A stretch of DNA of 64,000 bases, from the NCBI GenBank assembly GCA_947492175.1, contig CANLMQ010000021.1, forward strand, positions 45,287-109,286. The letters are read 5' to 3'. How positions within the stretch are numbered: the first letter of the stretch is position 1; every line of letters begins with the position of its first letter. Source of the stretch: an uncultured Draconibacterium sp. GTDB lineage: Bacteria > Bacteroidota > Bacteroidia > Bacteroidales > Prolixibacteraceae. The translations under genes were made by a program, and so were the position numbers. The notes under the pieces are model-generated. The model searched no databases and had not been told where the DNA came from. It saw only the letters and a program-made list of their open reading frames with translations. Positions 25,577-34,408 of the stretch are shown here, piece after piece.

Positions 25577-28576
25577 CTATTGGCTGTTTCCGGGGTAAAG
25601 TATTTCCTTATTATCCGGCACTTTTAACCGTGTTGAAGGCTCTTCCATATTTTCATTTGGCAGGCGATAAAGTTCGGCCACTTCAATACTTATAAATCCA
25701 AATTCTTCTACTACCTTACCTTTTATAAGGTAGCAACCACCGCCCGAGAACGGGTAACGAATTGCTACTTCAGGAAACTGAACTGTGTCGATCCAATGTC
25801 CTTCAAAATCGATAAAAACACCAAAACTCATGGTTTTTGCATTGCTGGTACGAGTACGCTTTACATGCACCAAACTACCTACAATCGCTATATTTTGGTC
25901 GATTAACCGTGGCAAATCGGCAGCTAAGGTTTGTGGCAAATGTAAGCTTTCGAGCAACTCAAATGGCGAGCAGGTAACCGGAAAACCAAGCAACTCTATT
26001 TCGTCATAAGCATTTTCGAGCGGATGATAATACAGGTCAGGAATTGTAAACTCTTTTACTTCTTGCTGAAACAAGGTACGTTCGGGTGTCGTTTTTTTCG
26101 ATTTAGCCAGAATAAAGTGCGCATTCCAAAGCAGCTCTTTTTTTGATTTCCGGGTGAAATTAAAAGCACCAACACGAATTAAAATACTGAGTTGCTCCAG
26201 CGAAATATATACCCGACTCAGGAATTCCTGCAGACTTCGGTAATAACCAGCCCGGTAACGTTCATTTAAGATAGCATTGATCGTACTGGTTTCGAGGCTT
26301 TTTAAAAATCCAAACCCCAAATGAATTACATTTCCGTTTATTACCGTCTGCATTTCGCTTTGGTTTATGCAGGGCGGGAAAATTTTTGCACCAAGCATTC
26401 GTGCTTCGTGCACGTACAATTCTGTTCGATAAAAACCACCACCGTTATTAATGGTTGCTACAATGTACTCTAACGGGTAGTATGCTTTTATAAAAAGTGC
26501 CTGGTAACTTTCAACAGCATATGAAGCTGAGTGCCCCTTTGAAAAAGCATAATTGGCAAAACTTTCAATCTGTGTCCACACACGCGTAACCAAACCATAT
26601 TCGTAACCTCTTTCAACACAGTTGGAGAAAAATTTATCCCTTATTTTTCCAAACTCGTTACGCTGCTTAAATTTCCACGACATACCGCGTCTCAATATAT
26701 CGGATTCGGCCAAAGTTAACCCGGCAAAAAGGTGAGCCACTTTTATTACATCTTCCTGGTATACCATTACACCATAGGTCTCTTTCAACAGATCATAAAG
26801 CACAGGAGCTTCCTTTTGAGCAACCACACACCGGTTCCGATCGCGGTAACGCAATATATACTCGCGCATCATTCCACTTTGTGCCACCCCTGGCCGGATA
26901 ATAGAACTGGCTGCCACCAAACGCAAATAATCGTCGGCCTCCAACTTGGTAAGTAACATACGCATAGCCGGCGACTCCACATAAAAACAGCCAACGGTAT
27001 TTCCGCGTTTCAACAACTCTTTTATACGATTGTCATTCTTGAACTTTTTCAGATCATGAATATCAATTTCGTTGCCTGTATTTTCCTGAACAATACGAAT
27101 AGCATCTTCAATTTTACTTAATCCACGCTGCCCCAGAATATCAAATTTTGCAAATCCAAGATCTTCTGCTTCAAGCATACTAAAATGAATGGTAGGAAAA
27201 CCTTTGGGCGGCATAATAGTAGCAGTATAAGTACTAATAGGCTTTTCGGAAATTAGAATACCACTGGAATGCACGCTCAAATGACTGGGGAAATCGTGAA
27301 TTATTTTGCTGTATTGAAGCACAAGTTTCCCTATTTCATCAAGACCGGCAAAATCTTTTGTGACCTGCAATTTCTCGATTTCGTATGCCGGCAAGCCAAA
27401 AACCTTCCCCAATTCGCGAATCATCGATTTATACTGAAAAGTAATATAAGTTCCCACCAATGCTGTTTTATCCCATCCATGCCTGTCGAAAAGATAACGG
27501 GTAATACGATCGCGGTCGCGCGAAGCAAAATCAATGTCAAAGTCGGGTGGACTTTGCCTTGCAGGATTTATAAAACGTTCAAAATACAAATCCAGCTCAA
27601 TAGGATCGACATCGGTAATGCGCAACAAATAAGCTACCATACTGTTGGCTCCACTTCCCCGCCCCACATAATAACATCCCTGGCTCCGTGCATATTCAAC
27701 TAAATCCCAATTAATTAAAAAATAAGAAGCAAAATTCATCTGCCTGATTATCTTTAATTCTTTCATCATACGCTCAACCACCCTGGGCGAAGGCTCTCCA
27801 AAGCGATATAAGATTCCGTCCCACGCAAGCTTGCTGAGTAGTTTAAAATCTTCGTCGGGCGAAGAAGTGTAACACTCCTTATTTTTATTTTCTTTGAAGG
27901 TAAAATCAATGCAGCAACTTTCAATCAGATGTTGCGTATTTTTAATTATCTGTGGAAACTCGCGAAAGCACCGAAGAATATTCTCCCGGGGCTGCATAAT
28001 TTCATCAGGACTGGCCTCTTCGCTTTTGGGCAAACGACTCAATAAAGTATTGTTGTCCATAGTACGCAAAAGGCGGTGCACATTAAAATCGCGTTTATTA
28101 CGAAAAGTAACAGGCTGCAAAACAACCAGCTTTTCCTTATAATTTCGCAAATCGCCAACCAGTTTATTTATTTCTGACAGACGCACACCTATAAACTCAT
28201 CAAAGTTCAGGTTTTTAGGATGAATGGTTCCAACCGGATATACAACAAAAGCATTCAGAAACACAGGAGCTCTGGTTGAAAATTCTTTTCCCGAATGAAG
28301 ATGAAAAGTAAGATGCTCGTTCAGCTCTCTAAAACCTTGATTGTTTTTGGCAATTCCGATGTATTTCTGTTCGGCACCATTTCTGAAATCAATTCCTAAA
28401 ACAGGTCGTAAACCTTTCCCCTGGCAGCGTCGGATAAAATCAATGGCGGCCGAAGTATTATTAATATCGGTTAGCACCAGCGAATTGTAGTTTTTATCAA
28501 TCGCTTCATCAAGCAACTGATCGATGGAGATTGTTCCAAATTTGTAACTGTAATATGTATGGCAATTTAGTAGCAT
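25577..28576 (-). CDS. dnaE2: DNA polymerase III alpha-like polymerase, probable error-prone DnaE2
   Basis: 999 residues from the ATG at 28576; the frame upstream lacks similarity and holds the intergenic repeats. The N-terminal PHP domain is degenerate: the usual HxHS start reads CHTYYS and the TDH strand reads LTDINN, so metal-dependent proofreading is unlikely. The polymerase core is intact, with YVGRGSGANSMVAY and catalytic Asp345, Asp347 and Asp349 in PDFDIDFAS. A C-terminal OB domain (NIAIVGSLVHVKRT) is present. It is shorter than replicative DnaE (about 1160) and lies downstream of dinB behind LexA-like operators. This matches DnaE2, the translesion polymerase of SOS mutagenesis cassettes. 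No imuA-like gene accompanies it. Confidence 0.88.
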   Translation of the reverse strand: MLLNCHTYYSYKFGTISIDQLLDEAIDKNYNSLVLTDINNTSAAIDFIRRCQGKGLRPVLGIDFRNGAEQKYIGIAKNNQGFRELNEHLTFHLHSGKEFSTRAPVFLNAFVVYPVGTIHPKNLNFDEFIGVRLSEINKLVGDLRNYKEKLVVLQPVTFRNKRDFNVHRLLRTMDNNTLLSRLPKSEEASPDEIMQPRENILRCFREFPQIIKNTQHLIESCCIDFTFKENKNKECYTSSPDEDFKLLSKLAWDGILYRFGEPSPRVVERMMKELKIIRQMNFASYFLINWDLVEYARSQGCYYVGRGSGANSMVAYLLRITDVDPIELDLYFERFINPARQSPPDFDIDFASRDRDRITRYLFDRHGWDKTALVGTYITFQYKSMIRELGKVFGLPAYEIEKLQVTKDFAGLDEIGKLVLQYSKIIHDFPSHLSVHSSGILISEKPISTYTATIMPPKGFPTIHFSMLEAEDLGFAKFDILGQRGLSKIEDAIRIVQENTGNEIDIHDLKKFKNDNRIKELLKRGNTVGCFYVESPAMRMLLTKLEADDYLRLVAASSIIRPGVAQSGMMREYILRYRDRNRCVVAQKEAPVLYDLLKETYGVMVYQEDVIKVAHLFAGLTLAESDILRRGMSWKFKQRNEFGKIRDKFFSNCVERGYEYGLVTRVWTQIESFANYAFSKGHSASYAVESYQALFIKAYYPLEYIVATINNGGGFYRTELYVHEARMLGAKIFPPCINQSEMQTVINGNVIHLGFGFLKSLETSTINAILNERYRAGYYRSLQEFLSRVYISLEQLSILIRVGAFNFTRKSKKELLWNAHFILAKSKKTTPERTLFQQEVKEFTIPDLYYHPLENAYDEIELLGFPVTCSPFELLESLHLPQTLAADLPRLIDQNIAIVGSLVHVKRTRTSNAKTMSFGVFIDFEGHWIDTVQFPEVAIRYPFSGGGCYLIKGKVVEEFGFISIEVAELYRLPNENMEEPSTRLKVPDNKEILYPGNSQ

Positions 28577-28611
28577 AATTTTAAAATTTAGATTAATGTA
28601 AGATTGATAAG

Positions 28612-28641
28612 AGATTGATGGAGTATCCCAAGAATCAATCT
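28612..28641 (-). repeat. GATTGA/TCAATC repeats between dinB and dnaE2
   Basis: AGATTGAT (28612-28619) and ATCAATCT (28634-28641) form an 8-bp inverted repeat with a 14-nt loop. Further GATTGA or TCAATC copies occur through 28599-28680. It may form an intercistronic hairpin that sets the ratio of the two polymerases; no T-run follows, so it is not a normal terminator. Confidence 0.4.
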
Positions 28642-28683
28642 TCTTCAATCTATTTTTAATCTCATTCTATCAATTCAATCTTT

Positions 28684-29898
28684 TCAAATCCTTCGATGCG
28701 CAGGAATAACCAGTGGTTGTCCGTTAAAAGGATTGCTCATTTGCCCTATTCCCCGGGTTCCCAGAGTAGATGCACGCCGAACAGCATTCTGTCCGAAACG
28801 GTTACGCATTTTATCCATTTGCTGATATAGTTTTATCAGGTTGGCATTGTCTTCAAACAATCGCATCTGATAACTCCCTCCTACAAGGTGACTAAAACGC
28901 ACCCCCACCAAACGCACTAAAACCCGCCGGTTGTAAAGCTGATCGAAGAGTTCCATAGTAGTAGCAATCAGCGTGTGATCGAGCGAAGTATAAGGAATTC
29001 GCTTTTGCCGGCTGCGTGTGTCGAAATCGGAATAACGAATGGTTACCGTAACACAAGAGGTTAGTTTATTTCCGTTGCGTAAATAAAATGCCAGTTTTTC
29101 GGCCATTGCCAGCAATAGTTTTTTCAAGGCCTGCACATCGATTGTGTCTTTCTCAAAAGTCAGCGACGACGAAATAGATTTACGTTCATGGTAAGGTTCC
29201 ACCTGCGAATTATCTATTCCCTGTGCTTTTTTCCAAAGAGCAATTCCGTTTTTACCCATTACTTTCTCCATCAGCTCAATGGGCATTTCCTGAATGGTTT
29301 TTACATAGCGAACACCCATGCTCAGTAGCATTTTATAAGTCTGGTCGCCCACCATCGGAATCTTTTTTACCAACAAAGGAGCCAGAAATTCTTTTTCATG
29401 CCCTCCTTCAATTTGCTGAAAACCATTTGGTTTTATCTCGTTTGTTGCCACCTTCGATACCGTTTTGTTGGTTGAAAGCCCAAAAGAAACAGGCAGGCTG
29501 GTTTCCCGAATTATCCGCTCCCGCAATTCCTGCGCCCACTTGTAACAACCATAAAACCGGTCCATACCACTTACATCGATGTAAAATTCGTCGATGGACG
29601 ATTTTTCGTATAGCGGCGATTCCTCTTTGATAATGTCGGTTATATCTTCAGAAAATTTACTGTAAACAGAACTGTTTCCTTTTACTACAACTGCTTCAGG
29701 GCAAAGCCGCCGCGCCATTTGCATGGGCATGGCCGAATGTACTCCATACCTCCGGGCCTCGTAACTACAGGCTGCCACTACTCCACGTCCACTTGTTCCC
29801 CCCACCAGAACAGGCTTACCAATCAAATTCCTGTCCATCAATCTCTCACACGACACAAAAAAAGTGTCTAAATCAATATGTACAATGTTTCTATTCAT
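28684..29898 (-). CDS. dinB: Y-family DNA polymerase (DinB/Pol IV-like)
   Basis: 404 residues from the ATG at 29898; a TTG codon just upstream extends the frame by one residue only. Catalytic acidic residues Asp9 (VHIDLD), Asp103 and Glu104 (SSIDEFYID) are present, with the finger region YEARRYGVHSAMPM, the helix-hairpin-helix around VKKIPMVGDQTYK, and the little-finger domain with SSSLTFEKD. It replicates across damaged bases. Two copies of the 17-bp operator-like sequence lie immediately upstream, the nearer ending 4 bp before the ATG, so transcription should be tightly repressed until damage. dnaE2 follows 107 bp later on the same strand. Confidence 0.93.
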   Translation of the reverse strand: MNRNIVHIDLDTFFVSCERLMDRNLIGKPVLVGGTSGRGVVAACSYEARRYGVHSAMPMQMARRLCPEAVVVKGNSSVYSKFSEDITDIIKEESPLYEKSSIDEFYIDVSGMDRFYGCYKWAQELRERIIRETSLPVSFGLSTNKTVSKVATNEIKPNGFQQIEGGHEKEFLAPLLVKKIPMVGDQTYKMLLSMGVRYVKTIQEMPIELMEKVMGKNGIALWKKAQGIDNSQVEPYHERKSISSSLTFEKDTIDVQALKKLLLAMAEKLAFYLRNGNKLTSCVTVTIRYSDFDTRSRQKRIPYTSLDHTLIATTMELFDQLYNRRVLVRLVGVRFSHLVGGSYQMRLFEDNANLIKLYQQMDKMRNRFGQNAVRRASTLGTRGIGQMSNPFNGQPLVIPAHRRI

Positions 29899-29901
29899 CA
29901 A

Positions 29902-29918
29902 TGACTATGATATCGTCA
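29902..29918. promoter_or_regulatory. SOS-like operator, site A (dinB)
   Basis: TGACTATGATATCGTCA, a dyad with TGAC/GTCA ends. It shares 11 invariant positions with three other copies in this window. It lies 4 bp upstream of the dinB start codon and starts 23 bp from site B. Confidence 0.75.
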
Positions 29919-29924
29919 GTTTTC

Positions 29925-29941
29925 AGACTATAATTTAGTCA
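29925..29941. promoter_or_regulatory. SOS-like operator, site B (dinB)
   Basis: AGACTATAATTTAGTCA, with arms GACTA and TAGTC. Second copy upstream of dinB; the 23-bp start-to-start spacing equals that of the pair upstream of the S24 repressor gene. Confidence 0.75.
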
Positions 29942-30110
29942 TTATTTTTCTATTTATGTACGAAAAACCGGAAATACAAAGCTTCAAAGTATTTTAGCAA
30001 AGCTTATGTGTTGAGATTCTGACAGATAGAAAAAAGAGGCAATTTTATTAATATGTAATAATAAAAACTACCTTGCACATAATTTGTTTTATTGTAAAAA
30101 ACTTACACCC

Positions 30111-30815
30111 ATGAAAAAACACCTGCCAGCCTTAGCTATCTTTTTGGTTATTTCAACTTTTTCTTCTTTTTCTCAAACATTAATATACGAAACAAAAGAA
30201 GTTCTTGATTTTTACAGCAACATAAAACTTGTCAATCCCGGTGGAGAACTCCCCGCATATGGAAGTGATATAAAAGGTTCTCCTTATTTAAGCGAAGAAT
30301 TTGAAAAAGGGACAATTTTTACTACAACAAAAGAGAAGTTTATAGATATTCCGCTACGCCTGAATATTTATAACGATAATTTTGAATTTAAAACATCAGA
30401 TGGGAATGTGCTGGAAATAGCTGCTCCTGAAATTATTGAAAAAGTGAAACTCAATAACCTTGAAATGGTTTACCTGCCATACGAAGGAGAGAAAAAAGGA
30501 AACGGTTTTTTTATAATACTGGAAGAAGGAAAAGATGCCTCCCTATATGCTCATTTAGAAATTGTATTTAAAGATTCTCCCAGAAAAGAAGCATTTACGA
30601 TGCCTGAGCCTCCTCAGTTTATAAAAAAGCCAAATTCTCATTATGTTCGTTTTGGGAAAGGAAAAGCAATTAAAATTGGCAACAAAAACGAACTGATTCA
30701 ACTATTTCCCAATCATCAGGATGAAATAATCGCATTTGTCAAAAAGAACAAAATAAAACCCAATAAACCTGATAAACTAAAAGAGTTAATTAAGTTTTAC
30801 AATTCTCTAAAATAG
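30111..30815 (+). CDS. Secreted protein of unknown function
   Basis: 234 residues from the ATG at 30111, which opens onto a signal peptide (KKHLPALAIFLVISTFSSFSQ). The mature part is mixed strand and helix with a Lys-rich C-terminus (KKNKIKPNKPDKLKELIKFY). I recognise no domain or catalytic motif. It lies between the divergent dinB gene and the S24 repressor, and its promoter must lie in 29942-30110, next to operator site B, so co-regulation with the mutagenesis genes is possible but not shown. Confidence 0.7.
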   Translation: MKKHLPALAIFLVISTFSSFSQTLIYETKEVLDFYSNIKLVNPGGELPAYGSDIKGSPYLSEEFEKGTIFTTTKEKFIDIPLRLNIYNDNFEFKTSDGNVLEIAAPEIIEKVKLNNLEMVYLPYEGEKKGNGFFIILEEGKDASLYAHLEIVFKDSPRKEAFTMPEPPQFIKKPNSHYVRFGKGKAIKIGNKNELIQLFPNHQDEIIAFVKKNKIKPNKPDKLKELIKFYNSLK

Positions 30816-30855
30816 ACCTGTATTTGTTTTTCTTTCAGAATACCCCCACAATCAG

Positions 30856-30872
30856 AGACGATTATTTCGTCA
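30856..30872. promoter_or_regulatory. SOS-like operator, site C (S24 repressor gene)
   Basis: AGACGATTATTTCGTCA, the best-conserved member of the four-copy set. It lies upstream of the repressor promoter, 23 bp start-to-start from site D. Confidence 0.75.
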
Positions 30873-30878
30873 CGAATA

Positions 30879-30895
30879 AGATCATTATATCGTCA
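30879..30895. promoter_or_regulatory. SOS-like operator, site D (S24 repressor gene)
   Basis: AGATCATTATATCGTCA. It covers the expected -33 and spacer region of the promoter whose -7 box is at 30903-30910, consistent with autorepression. Confidence 0.7.
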
Positions 30896-30902
30896 AAATT
30901 AC

Positions 30903-30910
30903 TATATTTG
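30903..30910 (+). promoter_or_regulatory. -7 box of the S24 repressor gene
   Basis: TATATTTG, an exact TAnnTTTG match, 7 bp after operator site D. It predicts a leader of about 100 nt before the ATG at 31017. Confidence 0.6.
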
Positions 30911-31016
30911 GGAGAGAAAGACGGAATATTAAAGTCGGAGCTTTGCAGAAAATAGAAATGATTAAAAGTAGTTTGTGGCATTTAAGCTTTCCGGACTTCA
31001 GAATAAAAATAAAAAC

Positions 31017-31730
31017 ATGCACTTTTCTGAAAACTTAAAATTTTTACGAAAACGCCGCGGAAAATCACAAATGAATTTGGCTGCAGAACTGGAGCTTACC
31101 CGCACCACCCTTTCGGGGTACGAAAAAAATGTGCAACCACCTTTTCGCACACTTATTCGAATTTCCGATTATTTCAACATCTCGCTTGATGCACTTATAA
31201 AATACAAGCTGGAAGCATTATCTGACTTTCAACTGTCGCAAATCGAAAAGGGTTTTGATGTGGATATTACCGGAAACAAATTGCGTTTACTCACTATTTC
31301 GGTAGACAACGAGGGGAAAGAAAACATAGAAATGGTACCGGTAAAAGCACAGGCCGGCTACACAAATAGCTATGGCGACCTGGATTTTATTGCCGGACTC
31401 CCAAAATTTAAACTTCCCTTTTTGCCTGGAGAAAAAACCTACCGCGCATTTCAGATTCAAGGCGACTCAATGCTGCCGGTAAAAGAAGGATCGTGGGTGA
31501 CCTGTTCGTTTGTTGAAAACTGGAACCACATAAAAAATGGCAAAGCCGGCATTGTTGTAACCAAAGACGATGGGATTGTTTTTAAACTGCTGTACAACCG
31601 CTTAGATAAAGGTAATTTTCTGCTGGTTTCTTCCAATCGAGCCTATTCTCCATACGAAATAGCAGTTTCCCAAATTTTGGAAATCTGGCAGTTTGAAACT
31701 GTAAACAGTTTTGAAATTAATGAAGGCTAA
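31017..31730 (+). CDS. XRE-S24 LexA/CI-like self-cleaving repressor
   Basis: 237 residues from the ATG at 31017, where the XRE domain begins; a GTG at 30975 would add 14 unlikely residues. Helix-turn-helix residues 5-62 (MNLAAELELTRTTLSGYEKN). The S24 peptidase half has catalytic Ser151 (QGDSMLPVKEG) and Lys190 (GIVFKLL), with a candidate Ala113-Gly114 cleavage bond 38 residues before the serine, the spacing seen in LexA and CI. It should bind the four 17-bp sites and be inactivated by RecA-stimulated self-cleavage. The DNA-binding domain is XRE-type rather than the winged helix of classical LexA. Its stop overlaps the convergent MBL gene by 4 bp. Confidence 0.9.
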   Translation: MHFSENLKFLRKRRGKSQMNLAAELELTRTTLSGYEKNVQPPFRTLIRISDYFNISLDALIKYKLEALSDFQLSQIEKGFDVDITGNKLRLLTISVDNEGKENIEMVPVKAQAGYTNSYGDLDFIAGLPKFKLPFLPGEKTYRAFQIQGDSMLPVKEGSWVTCSFVENWNHIKNGKAGIVVTKDDGIVFKLLYNRLDKGNFLLVSSNRAYSPYEIAVSQILEIWQFETVNSFEINEG

Positions 31731-32818
31731 TTAGTGCTCTCCCACCAACTGGAGAATTGCTGGCTGGTTTTATCCAGATAAACTATTTCTCCAATTATGG
31801 GCGTAAGCAACGGCATCGGGTTCTTTTTATTAAGGTTGGTGATTTGCGTTAATGGATCGCTCCACGAATGATTTGCCAACGCAAATTTACCTGAATGAAC
31901 GGGGAATAAACGCTTTGCATCCAAATCTCTGGCTGCCTCTAAAACCTGCTCCGGCATTAAATGAATGTATTTCCATGCTTTGTTGTACTGCCCGTTTTCT
32001 AAAATTGCCAAATCAATCGGGCCATACTTTTTACCAATCTCTTTAAAATGTGAGTCGTAGCCACCATCGCCTCCTATAAAAATTTTTTGAGTTGGTGTTT
32101 GCAGAACAAAAGAAACCCACAGCGTTCTTTTATGCCTTAAACCACGTCCCGAAAAATGTCTGGCCGGAGTAAAAGATAATTTAAAATCATCGTTAAGCTG
32201 TACATCCTCAAACCAATCTTTTTCAATTATCATATCGGTACAAAAACCCCACCTTTCCAAGTGTTCGCCAACCCCCAATCCCGTTATTATTTTACTTATT
32301 TTTGGTTTTAATTCTAAAATGGTTTTGTAATTAAGATGATCCCAATGGTCATGCGTAATTATCAGATAATCAATTTCGGGCATTTCAGCCGACGTATACA
32401 CATTACTCCCCTTAAATGCTTTAACATTAAACGAAAATGGCGATGCAGAACCACTAAAAACCGGATCAACCAGAATCTTCTTTCCATCGACTTGAATAAA
32501 ATAAGACGAATGCCCAAACCAGACCAAAACATTCTCTTCGGGAGCCAATTTTTTCAAATCAGTTTTTACGGAAGGAATTTGAGTTTTTGGCCTCTTGTCT
32601 TTTGACAGCAAAAGCTCTTTAAGTATGGTTAAAAAACTTGCCTCCTCCGACATTTGAGGCGTTTCACTTAAATTTTGAAACTTACCATCTTTAAAATTTG
32701 ACGACTTTTTTATTCGCTCCAGGCGTTCGCCTTTGGGAATGCTTCCAAATTTTGACTGACTGGTTATCACACGAACAAGAACAGGGATTACTATAAGTAT
32801 TATTAAAACTGTGTACAT
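31727..32818 (-). CDS. MBL-fold metallo-hydrolase (UlaG/NAPE-PLD-like)
   Basis: 363 residues from the ATG at 32818; the longer frame starts with TTG. An N-terminal membrane helix (MYTVLIILIVIPVLVRV) anchors the protein. The metallo-beta-lactamase core has VWFGHSSYFIQVDG, ILVDPVFSG, the HxHxDH motif as THDHWDHL, ARHFSGRG and GGDGGYDSHF, the layout of RomA/UlaG and N-acyl-phosphatidylethanolamine phospholipase D relatives. A lipid or lactone substrate is possible but unproven. It converges on the S24 repressor gene with a 4-bp overlap. Confidence 0.88.
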   Translation of the reverse strand: MYTVLIILIVIPVLVRVITSQSKFGSIPKGERLERIKKSSNFKDGKFQNLSETPQMSEEASFLTILKELLLSKDKRPKTQIPSVKTDLKKLAPEENVLVWFGHSSYFIQVDGKKILVDPVFSGSASPFSFNVKAFKGSNVYTSAEMPEIDYLIITHDHWDHLNYKTILELKPKISKIITGLGVGEHLERWGFCTDMIIEKDWFEDVQLNDDFKLSFTPARHFSGRGLRHKRTLWVSFVLQTPTQKIFIGGDGGYDSHFKEIGKKYGPIDLAILENGQYNKAWKYIHLMPEQVLEAARDLDAKRLFPVHSGKFALANHSWSDPLTQITNLNKKNPMPLLTPIIGEIVYLDKTSQQFSSWWESTN

Positions 32819-32955
32819 AAGTGTTTTCAATGCATAAAATGTTAAGCGTACAAAAACTCCAAACAAGAATAATTTAAAAAGATTAGAACACCAATCTTAC
32901 TCATTTTTTTGAAATGATTGGGCTTTTTCTATTCTACCTGATAAATAAATTAAAA

Positions 32956-32983
32956 AAGCCTGTTCGAATAACAGAACAGGCTT
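32956..32983 (-). terminator. Intrinsic terminator of the Hsp20 gene
   Basis: Perfect 10-bp arms AAGCCTGTTC / GAACAGGCTT with an 8-nt loop. On the minus strand it is followed by a T-run (TTTTTTAATTTATTT). It lies 30 bp beyond the hsp20 stop. Confidence 0.85.
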
Positions 32984-33013
32984 GCCTTTTAACTTTTTTT
33001 ATCTAAAAACCAA

Positions 33014-33460
33014 TTATGAAATTTTAATTTCAACAGGAGCTTTCTCCAAAGCCTCCTCTTTTTTCGGAAGTACGATGTTTAATATTCCGTTTTCAAATCT
33101 GGCTTCTATTTTCTCAGCATCTACCGATTTTGGTAATTTATACTGTTTTTCGAAATTATAAGCACCAAACTCACGGTGAGCATATTTGTACTCTTCCGAC
33201 TTCTCTTCTTTTTCTTTATCTACTTTAATTGTCAACAAACCTTTGTGAACATTCAACTCTACATCTTCTTTAGCAAAACCAGGAAGTAATACTTCCAGTT
33301 TAAACTCTTTTTCTGTTTCAAATACATTGGTTGCAGGATTCGAGCCACAATTTTTAACGTAATCCTCGTGGTAATCGTTTCTAAAGAAATTATTGAATAA
33401 TTCATCAACTAAAACTCTGTTTGTACCAAACCCTGGATTGTGAAATCTTACTAAATTCAT
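33014..33460 (-). CDS. Hsp20/alpha-crystallin family small heat-shock protein
   Basis: 148 residues. The alpha-crystallin domain (about 42-140) shows TNVFETEKEFKLEVLLPGF, VELNVHKGLLTIKV, the REFGAYNFEKQYKLP segment and the family A-x-x-x-n-G-v-L motif as ARFENGILNIVLP. The N-terminal arm is short (RFHNPGFGTNRVLVDELFNNFF). It is an ATP-independent holdase. It has its own terminator and an unusually good ribosome-binding site, consistent with high expression under stress. Confidence 0.95.
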   Translation of the reverse strand: MNLVRFHNPGFGTNRVLVDELFNNFFRNDYHEDYVKNCGSNPATNVFETEKEFKLEVLLPGFAKEDVELNVHKGLLTIKVDKEKEEKSEEYKYAHREFGAYNFEKQYKLPKSVDAEKIEARFENGILNIVLPKKEEALEKAPVEIKIS

Positions 33461-33468
33461 AACTTTTT

Positions 33469-33473
33469 CTCCT
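33469..33473 (-). promoter_or_regulatory. Strong Shine-Dalgarno of hsp20
   Basis: AAAAGGAGAAAAAGTT precedes the ATG, with AGGAG 8 nt upstream of the start. Most genes in this window lack such a sequence, as is usual in Bacteroidota, so this one stands out and supports the start at 33460. Confidence 0.6.
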
Positions 33474-33687
33474 TTTCTTTTAATTAATATTTTTCTAATT
33501 TTTGTTTTTCAATTTCGTTATCCTTAAATCAATTCCTGTTCCAACACAAAAAATCAGACATTTCATGCATTGCGAGCTAAAAAACACAGACATATTGACA
33601 TTGTTACGCATACAATCATGCACTTATGGCATATTATCTATCTTTCTAGATGTTTTATTTAGTAATATTACTCCTGAATTTATTGTT

Positions 33688-33695
33688 TACCTTTG
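33688..33695 (+). promoter_or_regulatory. -7 box of trmD
   Basis: TACCTTTG, matching TAnnTTTG, 17 bp before the trmD ATG. No TTTG -33 element was found at 19-21 bp. Confidence 0.5.
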
Positions 33696-33712
33696 TGCAA
33701 AATTTGAAAACA

Positions 33713-34402
33713 ATGAGAATAGATATCATAACCGTTCTTCCGGAAATTCTAGAGAGTCCATTTAATCATTCAATAATTAAACGAGCCAAAGAAAAAGGCC
33801 TTGCAGAAATACACATTCATAATTTGCGCGATTTTTCGGAAGACAAACACCGCAAAGTTGACGACTATTCGTTTGGGAAAGGCGCAGGAATGGTAATGGC
33901 CGTTCAGCCCATCGAAAAAGCCATCGAAACACTCAAAGCAGAACGCAACTATGACGAGATCATATTCACAACTCCCGACGGAGGTGTTTTTAATCAAAAA
34001 GAAGCCAATTCTCTTTCTCTGAAGGAAAACCTTATCATTTTATGCGGGCATTACAAAGGCATTGATCAACGAATTCGCGACACATATATTACAAAAGAAA
34101 TATCAATTGGTGATTATGTACTAACTGGGGGCGAATTAGCAGCCGCAATCATAACTGACAGCGTTGTTCGCTTGCTTCCAGGAGTGCTTTCAGATGAAAC
34201 ATCTGCACTTACTGACTCGTTTCAGGACAATCTGCTTAGCCCCCCTGTTTACACCCGACCGGCAGAATATAAGGGCATGAAAGTACCCGATGTTCTGCTT
34301 AGCGGTAACGACAAACTGGTTGACGACTGGAAACACGACCAGGCCGTTGAGCGCACCAAAAAACTAAGACCCGACTTATATAAAAAGTATTTAGGTGAAT
34401 AA
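33713..34402 (+). CDS. trmD: tRNA (guanine-N1-)-methyltransferase TrmD
   Basis: 229 residues from the ATG at 33713, where the conserved start RIDIITVLPEI begins; the longer frame adds 21 hydrophobic residues that are part of the promoter region. SPOUT knot motifs are intact: ILCGHYKGIDQR, SIGDYVLTGGELAA, and the earlier DDYSFGKGAGMVM. It methylates G37 of tRNAs to prevent frameshifting. The usual rimM-trmD-rplS context is absent here; instead an M14 peptidase gene follows after 6 bp. Confidence 0.97.
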   Translation: MRIDIITVLPEILESPFNHSIIKRAKEKGLAEIHIHNLRDFSEDKHRKVDDYSFGKGAGMVMAVQPIEKAIETLKAERNYDEIIFTTPDGGVFNQKEANSLSLKENLIILCGHYKGIDQRIRDTYITKEISIGDYVLTGGELAAAIITDSVVRLLPGVLSDETSALTDSFQDNLLSPPVYTRPAEYKGMKVPDVLLSGNDKLVDDWKHDQAVERTKKLRPDLYKKYLGE

Positions 34403-34408
34403 TATCGC

